Part shown: positions 20,865-32,798 of the stretch, piece by piece | Position numbering within the stretch: position 1 is the stretch's first letter | How the letters are laid out: every line of letters starts with the position of its first letter | NCBI GenBank assembly: GCA_033032865.1 | Contig: JAWHQI010000049.1 | Location: 6,634,001 to 6,698,000, forward strand | From: Dactylorhiza incarnata | Lineage: Eukaryota > Streptophyta > Magnoliopsida > Asparagales > Orchidaceae | Direction: 5' to 3' | Length of the DNA stretch: 64,000 nucleotides | Made by a program: the position numbers and the translations under genes | The notes under the pieces: generated by a model | The model's database searches: none | Seen by the model: only the letters and a program-made list of their open reading frames with translations | What the model was told of the DNA's origin: nothing

Positions 20865-23800
20865 ATGTGCAGGCAGGCTAAGGACAATGAAGACGTGTGG
20901 TACTTGGATTCAGGATGCTCCAAGCTCATGATGGGCAATAAAGCAAAGTTCCTTAGCCTAGAAAAGAAGAAGGGAGGGATCATGACGTTTGGTGATAACG
21001 GAAAAGGAAGGATCATGAGAATTGGTACAGTTGGTAACAAATCCTTTACTATATCTAATGTTCTTTATGTGAAAGGATTAAAACACAATTTAATTTCTAT
21101 TAGCCAATTATGTGATAAATGATTAGATGTGTTATTTGAATTTTCCACTAACTTATGCAAAATATCTAATCCTACTACAAAAGATATTTTACTAACTGCA
21201 CCAAGAATACATAATGTCTATATAGTTTCTTTTCATGATCTTTCTAAATCATCTATAAAATATTTTATCACTAAAAATGATGAATTAGAACTTTGGCATA
21301 GAAGACTAGGGCATGCTAGCACAAAGCTCATTGTAAAACTTGCCAAAAGTAATTTAATTAGAGGATTGCCTAGGTTAAATGGACCTTTACCTTCACTTTG
21401 TTCACCATGTCAAAAAGGTAAATTTTCTAGATCCTCTTTCAAAAGTAAAAATTTCATTTCTACTACAAGACCCTGGCAAATAATTTATATGGATCTTTTT
21501 GGTCCCGTTAGCACTACAAGTCTTGGTGGTAGATTATATACATATGTTTTAATAGATGATTTTTCAAGATATTGTTGGACATTATTTCTCTCTTCCTAAT
21601 CCGATGCGTTTTGTGAATTTGCAAAATTATGTACTCGTATTCAAAATGAAAGTGATTTAAAAATTAAATGTATCCGCTCGGATCATGGAGGAGAATTTGA
21701 AAATGAAAAATTTACATCCTTTTGTGATATGTTAGGCATTAAGCATGAGTTCTCTGCACCACGCACACCACAACAAAATGGTGTTGTAGAAAGAAAGAAT
21801 AGGACACTTCAAGAACTAGCACGCACTATGTTATGTGAATATAAATTACCTAAGTCCTTTTGGGCCGAAGCTGTAAGTACATCGTATTATGTTTTGAATA
21901 GAATCATGCTTCGCCCATCTCTTAATCTCACACCATATGAACTCTATTTTCAACTGCCTAATGTATCTTATTTTAAAGTTTTTGGTTGTAATTGTTTTAT
22001 TTTGAATACAAAAGATAGCTTGGGAAAGTTTGATGAAAAATGTGATGAAGGAACTTTTCTTGGGTACTCTTCAACTAGTAAAGCTTATAGAATTTTTAAT
22101 AAAAGAACTAGTAGAGTTGAAGAGTCAATAAATGTAAAATTTGATGAGTTTGTTCCTTGTGTAGAAAAACATTCCGCAGGCAATGAGGATGATCTCTTAT
22201 AACCTTTGGAGCATGGTGATGAGGATCCTTCCAAAGAAGAAGAAGAGGAGGCCAAGGAAGATGAATATGTACCTCCAAGTACCTTAAAATTCATAAAGGA
22301 TCATCCACAGGAATTGATAATTGGTGAACCATCCATCGGGGTAAGAACTCGCTCTTCTCTTCATGAATCATTTTCAAATATTTGTTTTGTTTCCGAAATA
22401 GAACCAAAAAACGTTTCTACTGCTTTAAATGATGAATTTTGGTTTTTGGCTATGAAGGAAGAGTTAGAACAATTTGAGCGACATAATGTTTGGAAATTAG
22501 TTGAAAGACCATCTAATCACCTGGTTGTAGGTATAAAATGGATTTTTAAAAATAAATTAGATGGTGAGTCAAGAATCTCTAGAAATAAAGCACGATTAGT
22601 AGCACAAGGATATTCTCAAATTGTGGGGATAGATTTTGATGAATCTTTTGCACCCGTTGCTAGATTAGAGTCTATAAGAATTTTTCTAGCATTTGCAAGC
22701 TTTAAAAGAATAAAACTATTTCAAATGGATGTGAAAAGTACTTTTCTAAACGGGTTTGTAAAAGAAAAAGTTTATGTTGAACAACCCCCCAGTTTTATTA
22801 GTGAAAAATTTCCAAATCATGTTTATAAACTAGAGAAAGCGCTTTATGGTTTAAAACAAGCGCCCCGTGCATGGTATGAAAGACTTACATCATTTTTATT
22901 AAGGCACAGTTATATTATGGGAAGTGCGGATAATACTCTCTTCATTAAGCACAACAATGATGATATAATTATTTTACAAATATATGTTGATGATATTATT
23001 TTTGGATCTACTAATGAAGAGATGTGTAAAGAAGTTATTTTAGTGATGAAAAATGAATTTGAAATGAGTCTTATAGGAGAACTTTCTTATTTCCTTAGTT
23101 TTCAAATATCACAAAGAATTAATGGTATCTTTGTATGTCAAACTAAATATGCCCATGATATGCTTAAACATTTTGGATTTGAAAACCTTAAACATGCTTC
23201 TACACCAATGAGTGCATCACTAAAATTAGGAAAAGATGAATCAGGATATTCTATAGATCAAACTTTATATAGTGGTATGATAGAATCTCTACTTTATCGA
23301 AGTGCAACTAGACCTGATATTATGTTTGCCGTATGCTTATGTGCTCGATTTCAAGCCAATCCAAAAGAATCTCATTTAAAAGCGGTAAAATGAATTTTTA
23401 GATATCTCATTGGGTCATCTAGATTAGGATTATGGTACCCGCACAATAATTCATTCACACTTCACGGCTACTCCGATTCAGACTGTCGGTTGTTCACTTG
23501 ATAGAAAAAGCACTAGTGGTACTTGTCATTTTCTAGGACCTTCATTAGTTCCATGGTCTAGTAGGAAACAAAATTCGGTTGCACTCTCCAGCACGGAGGC
23601 CGAATACATTGCATTAGGGAGTTGTTGTGCACAAGCACTATGGATGAGCCAAACTTTAGATGACTTTGGTTTTCATCTAAAACTTATTGAATTAAAATGT
23701 GACAACAAAAGTGCCATTGATCTCACAAATAATCTGGTACACCACTCTAGATCCAAACATATAGATGTGCATCATCATTTCATAAGGGATCACATTAAAA

Positions 23801-23928
23801 AGGAAAATGTAAGGATTAGTTTCATTGGCACGGACTCTCAACTTGCTGATATATTTACTAAACCACTTCCCGATGCAAGGTTTCAAATGTTAAGGTTGGA
23901 ATTAGGAGTCTTAGACATCTTAGGATGA
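20865..23928 (+). pseudogene. pol: E2 pol: protease, integrase, RT, RNase H
   Basis: Continues the gag frame. Protease WYLDSGCS is present, but the His and Thr of the following HMTG are lost. Integrase HHCC is intact (about 21295-21415); catalytic residues lie in MDLFGP, RSDHGGEF and GVVERKNRT. RT spans about 22430-23130 with [11 protein letters not shown] near 22980. RNase H spans about 23460-23700; the end motif is DIFTKPL. In-frame stops: 21120 (TGA), 21597 (TAA), 22200 (TAA), 23391 (TGA). A frameshift near 23485-23500, within RNase H, moves the rest to another frame. It cannot give an active product. Confidence 0.93.
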
Positions 23929-25463
23929 ATAACATGTAAAACGCTAATGTTTTATGCAATTTGAGCAATCAAGACATCTCTGAATATTACACAATTTCTG
24001 CATAAGACTACTCTTAAGACCCCGAATCAATATCAAAAATCAGATTTTTAAAATTCTTAAAAAATCGTATACTGTTTCCAGCGCTAGCGTGGGTTTGTGA
24101 TTTTTCTGTTTTTTAAAATTTCTAAAAATCAACAAAAATATGTTAGTTTATATGTACAAATTTATTTTTGTGTTTCTGTCTATTTTATTTTTGTTTTATT
24201 TGCATTATGAAAAATCAACTACAAAAATTCAAAATTCAAAAATACAAAAATATGTTTGTGTGATTTTTTTGTTTTTATTTCATTAAAGTTTTTTCAAAAC
24301 AACAAAAAAACTGTATGATCTTTATTGCTAATATCAAGCATGAATGAATTCTATTATTTAGAAATCTTTACAATGTTAAAATTTATTCCTTGAAATTACT
24401 ATGAACATTGTTTTGTTTATCATGCTTTGATATATCTATTTAAAGTGCATCAATTGTATTGAAAAATATGTGTAGAACCAAGCTTAGCATGCCTCTAAGT
24501 ATGAGTAAATGTATTATGATTGATAATGATACCTTTCACTCACTTATTTTGGTAATCAACATGTGTTGTTTAAATCTAAAAATGCTTGCTTGTGTATTGT
24601 ATTTGTACAATGAATTAAAACTTGCATAAGTTTATTGCCTACACTACATTTGAATTGCACTTATGAAATTTAGAAAAGTGGTTAAGTTAAAAATTTGGGT
24701 TTGCAAAACAAGTGTATTCGGAGAATGTTGTCTCACAAATGTGAACAAAGAATTATATATGTAGACAAATATAACTCCACCAAGCACTACTTGAACCTCC
24801 TGATAAGTCTTCATAAGCATTGTGAGGTTGAGCACCTTGGAAAGAATAGTAAAGTGTCTTGTGCAAACCTTGGTTATTACACCACTTTGTTAAAAATTAT
24901 GTGCATTAAAAGTGTGTGAAAGTAATTTACTTGTGTTTTATTGTGCACTTTACTTTACATATGTCTTGTATTTTGTTCATTTAAATGAATTGTTAACATT
25001 GCCCAAAATACACTTATGTGCACATCATTCTCTTTCATAACACTTCTTCTCATGAGTATTGGATTCTAATGCTTTATCTATACTACTCTTTATATAAAAA
25101 ATGCACTAGATAACCTAGTATGATCTCTACAATGTTTTGGTATCTCTTGAACTTAAAATTAAGTAACATTGTAGTATAATCTCTCTTTGATATGTTCATT
25201 TCATGCTTGGAATCTTTATGAAAAACTTTGAGATTTCAAAGGTTAAAACATCTTTCAATTTTGGACGAAAACTCATATTTTTACTTATGTTTTCATGCTT
25301 AGGAAAATATGTTTATTGTAATCTTCCGCTTGCTTACAATTCTTATCTTTTTATTTGAAATCTCTTATATACTATGCTTAAAATCTTTATCATTATCTAT
25401 ATTACAAAAGCTCGATCATGCTTTATCATTTATAAGAAATGCCTCCTTACTACCCTCACCCCA
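23929..25463 (+). other. E2 noncoding region between pol and E3 insertion
   Basis: AT-rich, no ORF of note. It has a GCGCTAGC motif near 24081 and a block at about 24410-24510 (GATATATCTATTTAAAG...GCTTAGCATGCCTC) that recurs in E5 at 63770-63870, so this part is conserved between the two elements. Confidence 0.75.
25459..25463. repeat. Left target-site duplication of E3 (CCCCA)
   Basis: Matches 34356-34360. Confidence 0.95.
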
Positions 25464-27008
25464 TGTTGGGGATGGAACGTTCACCTAGAGGGGGGGTGTT
25501 AGGTGATCTTGGTACTTTTTGGATTATTACTGTGAGTTATCAGAATTCAAGGAATGCACAATGTTATCACACCAATAAAACATACTAGAAGACACAAGAT
25601 CTATAGAGGTTCCTTACTACAGGGAGTCGTGAGTAGTCCTCTTTCCCTCTGCACCTACCCAACAGTGCGCTAGGCTCGGCAAATGCCGCCAAAAGCTTCA
25701 GTCCCTCAAGCCTTACAATGCGGACCCGCAAGTCCTAACAGCCTAGGCCCTCAAGCCCCTACTGCCCCCGAGCCCGCAAGCTCGGCACTCAGGCCCTCAA
25801 GCCCTACAACACGGACCCGCAAGTCCCAACAGCCTAAGCCCTCAAGCCCTTACTGCCCCCGAGCCTGCAAGCTTGACAAGAAGCACCCGCAAGTGCACTG
25901 CCCTGGCCCTCAAGCCTCACAGCTCTCCATACCTCAAGCAAGACACGTTGGCCCGCAAGCCTTACAAGAAAATACAATAATGAAATATTTCTTCTGCCGG
26001 ATGAAGATCGACACCTTTAGCCTGTTGAAGATCGGCTCCTTAAGATTGAAGAAGATTGATCTGAATCAGATCTTGAGCGCACGATTCTTCTTCAAATCTT
26101 TTCTTTAACCAGATGAGGATTGACTTCTTAACAGTCGATGAAGATGACTGCTCCTTCTTGTCTTCTTTCTTTCTTGCGGCGCTAGTGTTTTTTCGATTCG
26201 CTATGTGCGCAGGTTCTTTCTTTTTTGTTAACCTCTTAGGGCAACCTCATTTATCCCTTTTATAAGACTGCGGGGTCTCCCAACAGTCTTCTAAAAGGTT
26301 TCTTTATTTGTCAGACCTCCATTCCTTCTTAGCATGCACTGATAACTTTTGGAATACGCGCCCATGCCGCGATTCGTTAAGTGCACGCGCTGATTGGACA
26401 ATCAGGCGGTGACATTAACTGCTGACAGTACGTCCGCACGATTTGAATCTGTCTCAACTATATTTCCATTGTTATGATGACATGGATAATATCTCGACGA
26501 CAGGCCTTTGTCGATCCCATGAACTCTGGTAAACCTTCATGTCTTCTTTCTTCTGCCTCTGATGCTGGTATTACGATGATACAAGATATCCTGGCGATTC
26601 TGTATATACGACGATCTTCTTTCTCTGAATTTGTCGTCGCGATCTTCTTTCTTGCATTATGTCGTCATAATCATATGTTTTCTTGACGACATGAGTTCCA
26701 CACGATGATGTCCTGTGGCTTCTCTGCGTTCGACAAACTTGCCATCCTCCATTCAACATTCGCCATTCTTCGTTCGACGATCTCGCCATGTCTCAGCGGT
26801 CGAAGAACACTTTGCTTCTTAGCGGCTGCTGCTCTGCCCGTCATTACGATGACAAGCACGCATTGTCGACGATGTCTCCTATTCTTCTCGACGACATTTC
26901 TTTAATTTCCTGAGACTTTATGCTAGAGAAGTAATCAAATACAAAGTGAAGTTTTCTTGACTTGTTGACTTCTTCAAATCAGGAATCATATGGGCAAGAT
27001 TCCCAACA
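25464..27008 (-). repeat. E3 3' LTR
   Basis: 1,545 bp, minus-strand ends TGTTGGGAATC...CCCCAACA. CGACGA-rich block at 26460-26890, TATA box (CTTATAAAAGGG) at 26255-26266, stem-loop array 25722-25961, and a short G run near the U5 end. The array gives a Pro/Gln/Ala-rich spurious frame on the plus strand. Confidence 0.95.
25722..25961 (-). repeat. Array of about ten stem-loops with constant hexaloop in E3 LTR
   Basis: Plus-strand reading, loop CCGCAA or CCTCAA. Stems: GGAC/GTCC (25722-25735), GGC/GCC (25746-25757), CCGAGC/GCTCGG (25768-25785), GGC/GCC (25792-25803), GGAC/GTCC (25813-25826), CGAGC/GCTTG with one G.U (25860-25875), GCAC/GTGC (25883-25896), GGC/GCC (25905-25916), GGC/GCC (25950-25961). 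In element sense the loop is TTGCGG. It lies about 300-540 nt downstream of the TATA box. Counterpart in the 5' LTR: 33069-33307. Confidence 0.8.
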
Positions 27009-27415
27009 ATCACCCCCTATTTGAAGAAGTCAGAATCTCAATTCAAGACTACTTTCACTGGACAATAAGTATTATAATCTTAACTTTGAGCATGTGAGAT
27101 TATGCTTATCTTTGCTGAACTTTCTGAGTACATCATCAAGCTTGTAGCTCCCCCTAGATTTGATGTCTCTTCTTTTATGGCTCCCCCTACTTCTTTTGCT
27201 CCCCCAATCTTTGAGGTCGTCTTCTTGAACATCTGATGCCCTATTTCTCCCCCTTTCTGACTTCTTGCCTTCCGCTTTTCTAATCAAAGAGTAGTACAAG
27301 CTCCCCCTTGCTCAGACATGATTCTTCAAGATCCTATGAGATTTTCTGACCACTCATCTAGGAGGGCATTAGTAAATAGTAAAGTTGAGGGTTACTCTAT
27401 GTTTAACATTCCCAA
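27009..27415 (-). promoter_or_regulatory. E3 multiple polypurine tracts
   Basis: Minus-strand AGGGGGTGAT directly precedes the 3' LTR. Further AGGGGGAGC-type tracts lie near 27152, 27181, 27201 (partial), 27250 and 27303. No ORF of note. Confidence 0.75.
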
Positions 27416-30400
27416 TTAGAATTTGAAGAAGTTAAACTTAGCTTCATCTAGGGGCTTTGTAAATATATCAGCCACTTGTTTGTCTGTTGGGACAAATTCA
27501 AGGGTGATATCTTCATTTTCCACATGCTCCCTGATGAAGTGATACATGATCTCAATATGCTTAGTCCTGCTGTGAGATACAAGGTTCTTAACAATTGAGA
27601 TAACACTGGAAGAGTCACAAAACATGGGTGTTTTGGTGATCTTTAGATTGTAGTCTTCAAGTTGATGTTAAATCCATAGCAGTTGAGCGCAGCAGCTCCC
27701 AGCAGAGATATAATCTGATTCTGTTGTTGAGATTGCCACACTGGTCTGCTTCTTACTACTCCAGGAAATCAGTCTTCCACCAAGGAATTGGCATGTCTCT
27801 GAGGTACTCTTTCTATCTTCCTTGCACCATGCATAATCTGCATCTGAATAACCAGTCAGTTCACACTCATTGTTCCTAGGGTACCATAGGCCAAGATTTG
27901 ATGTACCCTTTAGGTATCTTAAGATTCTCTTGACAGAGACATAGTGAGATTCCTTAGGATTCACCTGATATCTAGCACAGACACATGTAGCAAACATTAT
28001 GTCAGGCCTACTTGCAGTTAGATAGAGCAAGGATCCAATCATGCATATGTACTTGGTTTCATCAAAGGGTATGCCCTTCTCATCCTTGTCCAGAGACACA
28101 TTGGTTCCCATTGGAGTTTTCATTGAAGAAGCACTCTCCAATCCAAATTTCTTGACTAGCTCCCTAGTGAATTTGGTCTGAGAGATGAAAATCCCATCTT
28201 CAGATTGTTTCACTTGGAGACCTAGGAAGTATTTGAGCTCACCCATACTGCTCATCTCAAACTTTCCCTGCATCAAGTTGGCAAACTTTTTGATGAGATT
28301 GTTATCTGTAGAGCCAAAGATGATGTCATCTACATAGATCTGCACTAGCAAGATCTTGCCCTTCACTTCCCTTAGGAACAATGTCTTATCAATCTTTCCC
28401 CTTGAGAACTTGTTCTCAATTAGAAAGCTTGATAGAGTCTCATACCAGGCCCTAGGTGCTAGCTTTAAGCCATAAAGAGCTTTTCTAAGAAAGTAAACAT
28501 AATCAGGATAAGTAGAGTCGACAAAACCTGAAGGCTGCTCTACATATACTTCCTCTTTGAGGTCACCATTTAGGAAGGCTGACTTCACATCCATTTGGTA
28601 GACCTTAAAACCTTTGTATGCTGCATAGGCAAGGAACAGTCTTATTGCTTCCAGTCTGGCTACTGAAGCGAATGTCCGATCAAAATCTATCCCCTCCTCT
28701 TGTCTGTAGCCTTTTGCCACTAGTCTTGCTTTATTCTTGGTGATGATTCCATTTTCATCCAACTTGTTCCTGTAGACCCATTTGGTTCCTATGATGTTGT
28801 GCCCTTGGGGTCTTGGAACCAATTTCCATACTTTGCATCTTTTAAATTGGTTCAGTTCCTCCTGCATTGCAGCAATCCAAAATGGATCCTGATTTGCTTC
28901 CTCAAATTTCTTGGGTTCAATTTGAGGGAGAAAACTCAGGTACAATGCTTGATTTGTAGCTCTACTCCTTGTCAGCACCCCTTGGTTGACATTTCCTATT
29001 ATCTGCTCTTGGGGATGATCTCTTACTTGTCTTAAGGCATTTGGAAGTGTTTTGGGTATTTCTGCAGGAGCTACTTCTGCAGGCTGCAATTCTTCTGCCG
29101 TTTCTATATCTTCTGCAGGTTCTACCTCTATTTCAACCATCACTGGCTGATTCTTGTTGTTGAATGAGGTGTCAGCATTGTCTTCAATGGATAGCTTCTC
29201 TAATCTTTACACTGTACCTGCATTCACTGGAGAACTAGACCAACCCTTATGGATAAGGCTAGTCTCATCAAATACAACATGAATAGATTCTTCCACTGTT
29301 TGGATATTGAGGTTGTATACTCTGTATGCCATGCTGTAGGAGTTGTATCCAACAAAAATACCTTCACAGCTTTTCTCAGCAAACTTAGTTAGTTTGGAAT
29401 TCCCATTATTAAGGACATAACATTTGCTACCAAAGATCCTAAAGTAGGATATAGTTGGTTTTCTGCCCTTCATTAGCTCATAGGGAGTTTTCCTGTAGTT
29501 TTTGATGATAGTGGCTCTGTTTATCACATGACAAGCAGTTTTGACAGCCTCTGCCCAGAAGTATTCTGGTAATGAGGAGTCACTTAGCATTGTCCTGCTA
29601 GCCTCTATCAAGGTTCTGTTCTTCCTTTCAGCAACCCCATTCTATTGAGGAGTTCTGGGGGAGGAGAATTCTTGGGAGATACCTAGGTCTTGGTAGAATT
29701 CTGTCATGGCCCCTGACTGAAATTCTGCCTATGGTCACTTCTGAATTTGACCACAGTACAGCTCATCTCATTCTGGATCTGCCTGACAAAATTCTTCAAG
29801 ATATCTAGGGTATCTGATTTCTTTTTGAGGAAGAATACCCAAGTGAACCTTGAGTAGTCATCAACAACTACAAGGGTGTATGCCTTCCCTCCTAAGCTAT
29901 GAACTGACATGGGACCAAATAAATCCATGTGTAGTAAAAATAAGCACCTTGAGGACTCTTTGTTAGAGATGCTTTTAAAGCTAGTCCTAGTCTGCTTTCC
30001 AAGTTGGCAGGCTTGACAAGGACCATCTTTGATGCACTTAATATCAGGTCCATTTCTGACCAGGTTCTGTGAGAAAAGCTTGCCTATTGTCTTATAATTG
30101 GTGTGCAAGTCTCTTATGCCATTGTACACATAGAGCCTCTTTCCCATCAGCTACAAGACATATGGGCATGGAAGAATTTATATTAAGGAAATTTAAACAA
30201 TAAATGTTCCCACTCCGAGTGCCAGTTAAGGTAGTCTCAGAATCTGAGGACTTCTTAATTAGACACTTGTCCTTGTGGAAAGTAATAATGAAGCCTAGAT
30301 CACAATGCTGACTTATGCTTATGAGGTTGTGTCTAAACCCCTCCACATAAGCTACCTTTGTGATGGTAACTAACCCATTAGTTACATTGACGTAGCCCCT

Positions 30401-30545
30401 GGTCACTCCCTTTTCTGAACCTCCAAAGATAACAGTCGGTCCATTCTCCACAGGGATGAATTCTTTCAAATACTTTCTGACTCCAGACATATGCCTGGAG
30501 CAGCCACTGTGAAAATACTAAATTGGAGATTGGTTGGCATTTGGA
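27416..30545 (-). pseudogene. pol: E3 pol: protease, integrase, RT, RNase H
   Basis: Starts after a CAG that follows the gag stop, in the gag frame. The protease motif is dead: the Trp codon before it is TAG and the catalytic Asp is His (SGCSRHMSG remains, near 30500). Integrase HHCC starts near 30105, where a frameshift lies. The first two catalytic Asps are seen (MDLFGP, RSDH); a second frameshift near 29705 and a TAG near 29645 precede the Glu in GVAERKNRT. RT/RNase H (29143-27671) is a long open stretch with [10 protein letters not shown] near 28330. A TAA at 27668-27670 and a TAA/TAG-type stop at 29207-29209 also break the frame. DIFTKPL near 27460 marks the end. Confidence 0.93.
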
Positions 30546-30562
30546 TCTACCTGCAAAACAAA

Positions 30563-32730
30563 TCACTTCCCCTCAGGTACCCAATAGGGATTGGGTCCTT
30601 GGTTTCTGTTAGGCTGATAGAATGGAATCACAAACCTCGGAGGGTTCTGCACTCTCCTTGCATTGAGCCCTGTTGGGTTGAACCAACAGTCCAATGCAAA
30701 GTGTCCTACTTTCCCGTAGCACCAACACTCATATCTGTTGTATCTTCTCTTCTGCTTCATCATCTGAGTAGGATGACATCGCTGATGAGCAGGAGAGAAG
30801 GCTTCTTGTCTAACAGATCTAGGGTGAACCTCATGTGTGTGAGCCGGTGGAGGAATTGGCTTCACCACTCTTTGGTTCACCTTCTTGGGAGCAGGCTTTG
30901 TAGGAACACCCTTTCCCATTCTCTTGTCTCCTGTTGCTGCAGGTCTGTGGGCTGAAGGACTTGCTAACAGCACCTTCTTGTAAGAGGGTCTAGCTTCAGG
31001 ATCTTTGCCCATGACTGGCTCCTGATTGAAACTGATACCGGCTCTGAACTGTCCAGAGAAGGTGTCAGTTGCAGGCAGGATAGTTTTGGGCATTGAGAAG
31101 CTGGAAGCAAGTTTCTTCTCGGCCAACAACATTTCCTCAAGGTCCCTAATGACCTTGTTTTTCTGTCCTAACTCAGCATTCTTAAGCCTTATGGCTTCCT
31201 TAAGCTTGTCCACTTCTTTGCTCATAGAAGTTAACTTCTCAGATGTCTCCTGGAGCTTGGATTGGACAGGCTTCAAGGATTCTAACTCCTTGGTTTGCAC
31301 CTTGAGGAGTTTTTTACTGTTTTTGAAGGCTTTCCATAAGGCTTTATATTGCCTTATTAGTTCAGATTCAACTTCATACTGAGATCTTGGGGCTGTGCTG
31401 TTGGCAGCAGACACCTCCTCATCATCATGCAAAGATTCTGCCACTGATCCAGAATCAGAGGCAGATAGAGAAGTTCTGTGTTTTACCTTTCCAGGAGAGT
31501 TGTCATCCTGGTAGCCTTCATTAATAGCCATCAGTCCAAAAAATGCCTCATCCTCAGTCCCAGAGGAACTTGAGTCAGAGTCACTCAATGTTTTGGTCTT
31601 CTTTGCCACGAACCCCTTTTCAGAGGTTCTCTTGATCCTGGAGATTCTTCTCTCTTCATGGTTCCTTGACTCCTTTTTCTTGGAGGGGCAATCTGCAGCC
31701 ATGTAACCTGTTTTGCTGCAAGAATAACAAACAGTATTATTTAAATCATATTTACTGGAGTTCGATTTATACCTGTCCTCCCTGGGAGCCCTGGATCTGT
31801 CCCGATAATCAGATCTTCTAGAGCTTGAGGAGGAGATTCTGCTGTTGTCCCTCCTCCTTCTGTGTAGCAGCTTTCTGAATTGTTTTGAGAGGAGGGCCAC
31901 CTCTCTATCAGTATCATCAGAGTCAGAGGAGCTGGCTTCTGATTCCTCACTGTTCTCAGTTCTATTCTGAGAAGCAGAGGTCGTGCCCTTGAATATTCTG
32001 GTGATCTCAGCCTTTAGAGCCACTGATCTTTCTCTTAAGCTCACCTTTGAGCTTTCTTCTTCTTCAGCCTTCCTTGTATTAAGCTGAAGTTCATGAGACA
32101 ACAACTTCCCGTATAGGTTCTTGGGCTCCATGTTGCCCAGTTGGCCCATCTCTCTGATGGCACATATCTTGATATCCCATTCCTTTGTGAGGGATCTGAG
32201 AAATTTGTCATTTAGATCAGAGTTTGGAACTCTCTGTCGTAGTTTCTCAGTCCATTCACGATCTTGAAAAATCTCTCATAGCAGTTGGAAATTGATTCAT
32301 TCTTGCCTTGTTTGAAGGCTTCATATTCCTGGTTGAGGAGAGATTTCCTATCATCCCTTACCTCTCCAGTACCCTCCATGTATACGATCAAGGAGTCCCA
32401 CATCTCCTTAGCCGTTTTGCAGTGAATTAGATTTTGGAGGGTTGAATCATTTATGGCACTTACGATGACGTTTTGTGCCCTCTTGTCTAGTCCTGCCAAG
32501 GCCAGCTCGTCCTTGGTCATGTCTTCATATTTCTGTGTCACTTGCCTGGTTAGATCAATACGGGAGGCAGTGGTAGGGATGAAGGGACCCTGCTTGATTG
32601 TCAGGTAGATTCTTGGGTCAGCTGCTTCCATAAAGAGTCTTACTCTTTCCTTCCAAATGGGGAAATTCTCTTTTGTGCAGATGGGAAGCTTCATGGCTCT
32701 CATTTCGTGATTCGGATCTCCACCGGCCAT
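30563..32730 (-). pseudogene. gag: E3 gag
   Basis: ATG at 32730-32728 (MAGGDPNHEM...), close to E1 gag in sequence (ICTKENFPIWKERV). The UBN2-type core is broken by a frameshift at about 32215. The rest (32149-30563) is open: a linker, a knuckle near 31740-31700 in which His is Tyr (C-YS-C-SKTG-Y-MAAD-C), an acidic segment, a coiled coil (about 31400-31090), and a second knuckle near 30725-30685 lacking one Cys. It ends in PYWVPEGK and TGA 30563-30565. Both metal sites are therefore damaged. Confidence 0.9.
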
Positions 32731-32782
32731 GGTGAGTCGTTCCTGATCTAGATCAGACTGTTTAGTCTCCTTTTGATCAACC

Positions 32783-32798
32783 TCGCTTTGATACCACT
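32783..32798 (-). promoter_or_regulatory. E3 primer binding site
   Basis: Minus-strand AAGTGGTATCAAAGCG right after the 5' LTR. Confidence 0.88.

Noticed and set aside
25683..26108. Open plus-strand frame rich in Pro, Gln, Ala and Ser, like a cell-wall protein
   Set aside because: It is antisense to the E3 LTR and its composition comes from the CCGCAA hairpin units.
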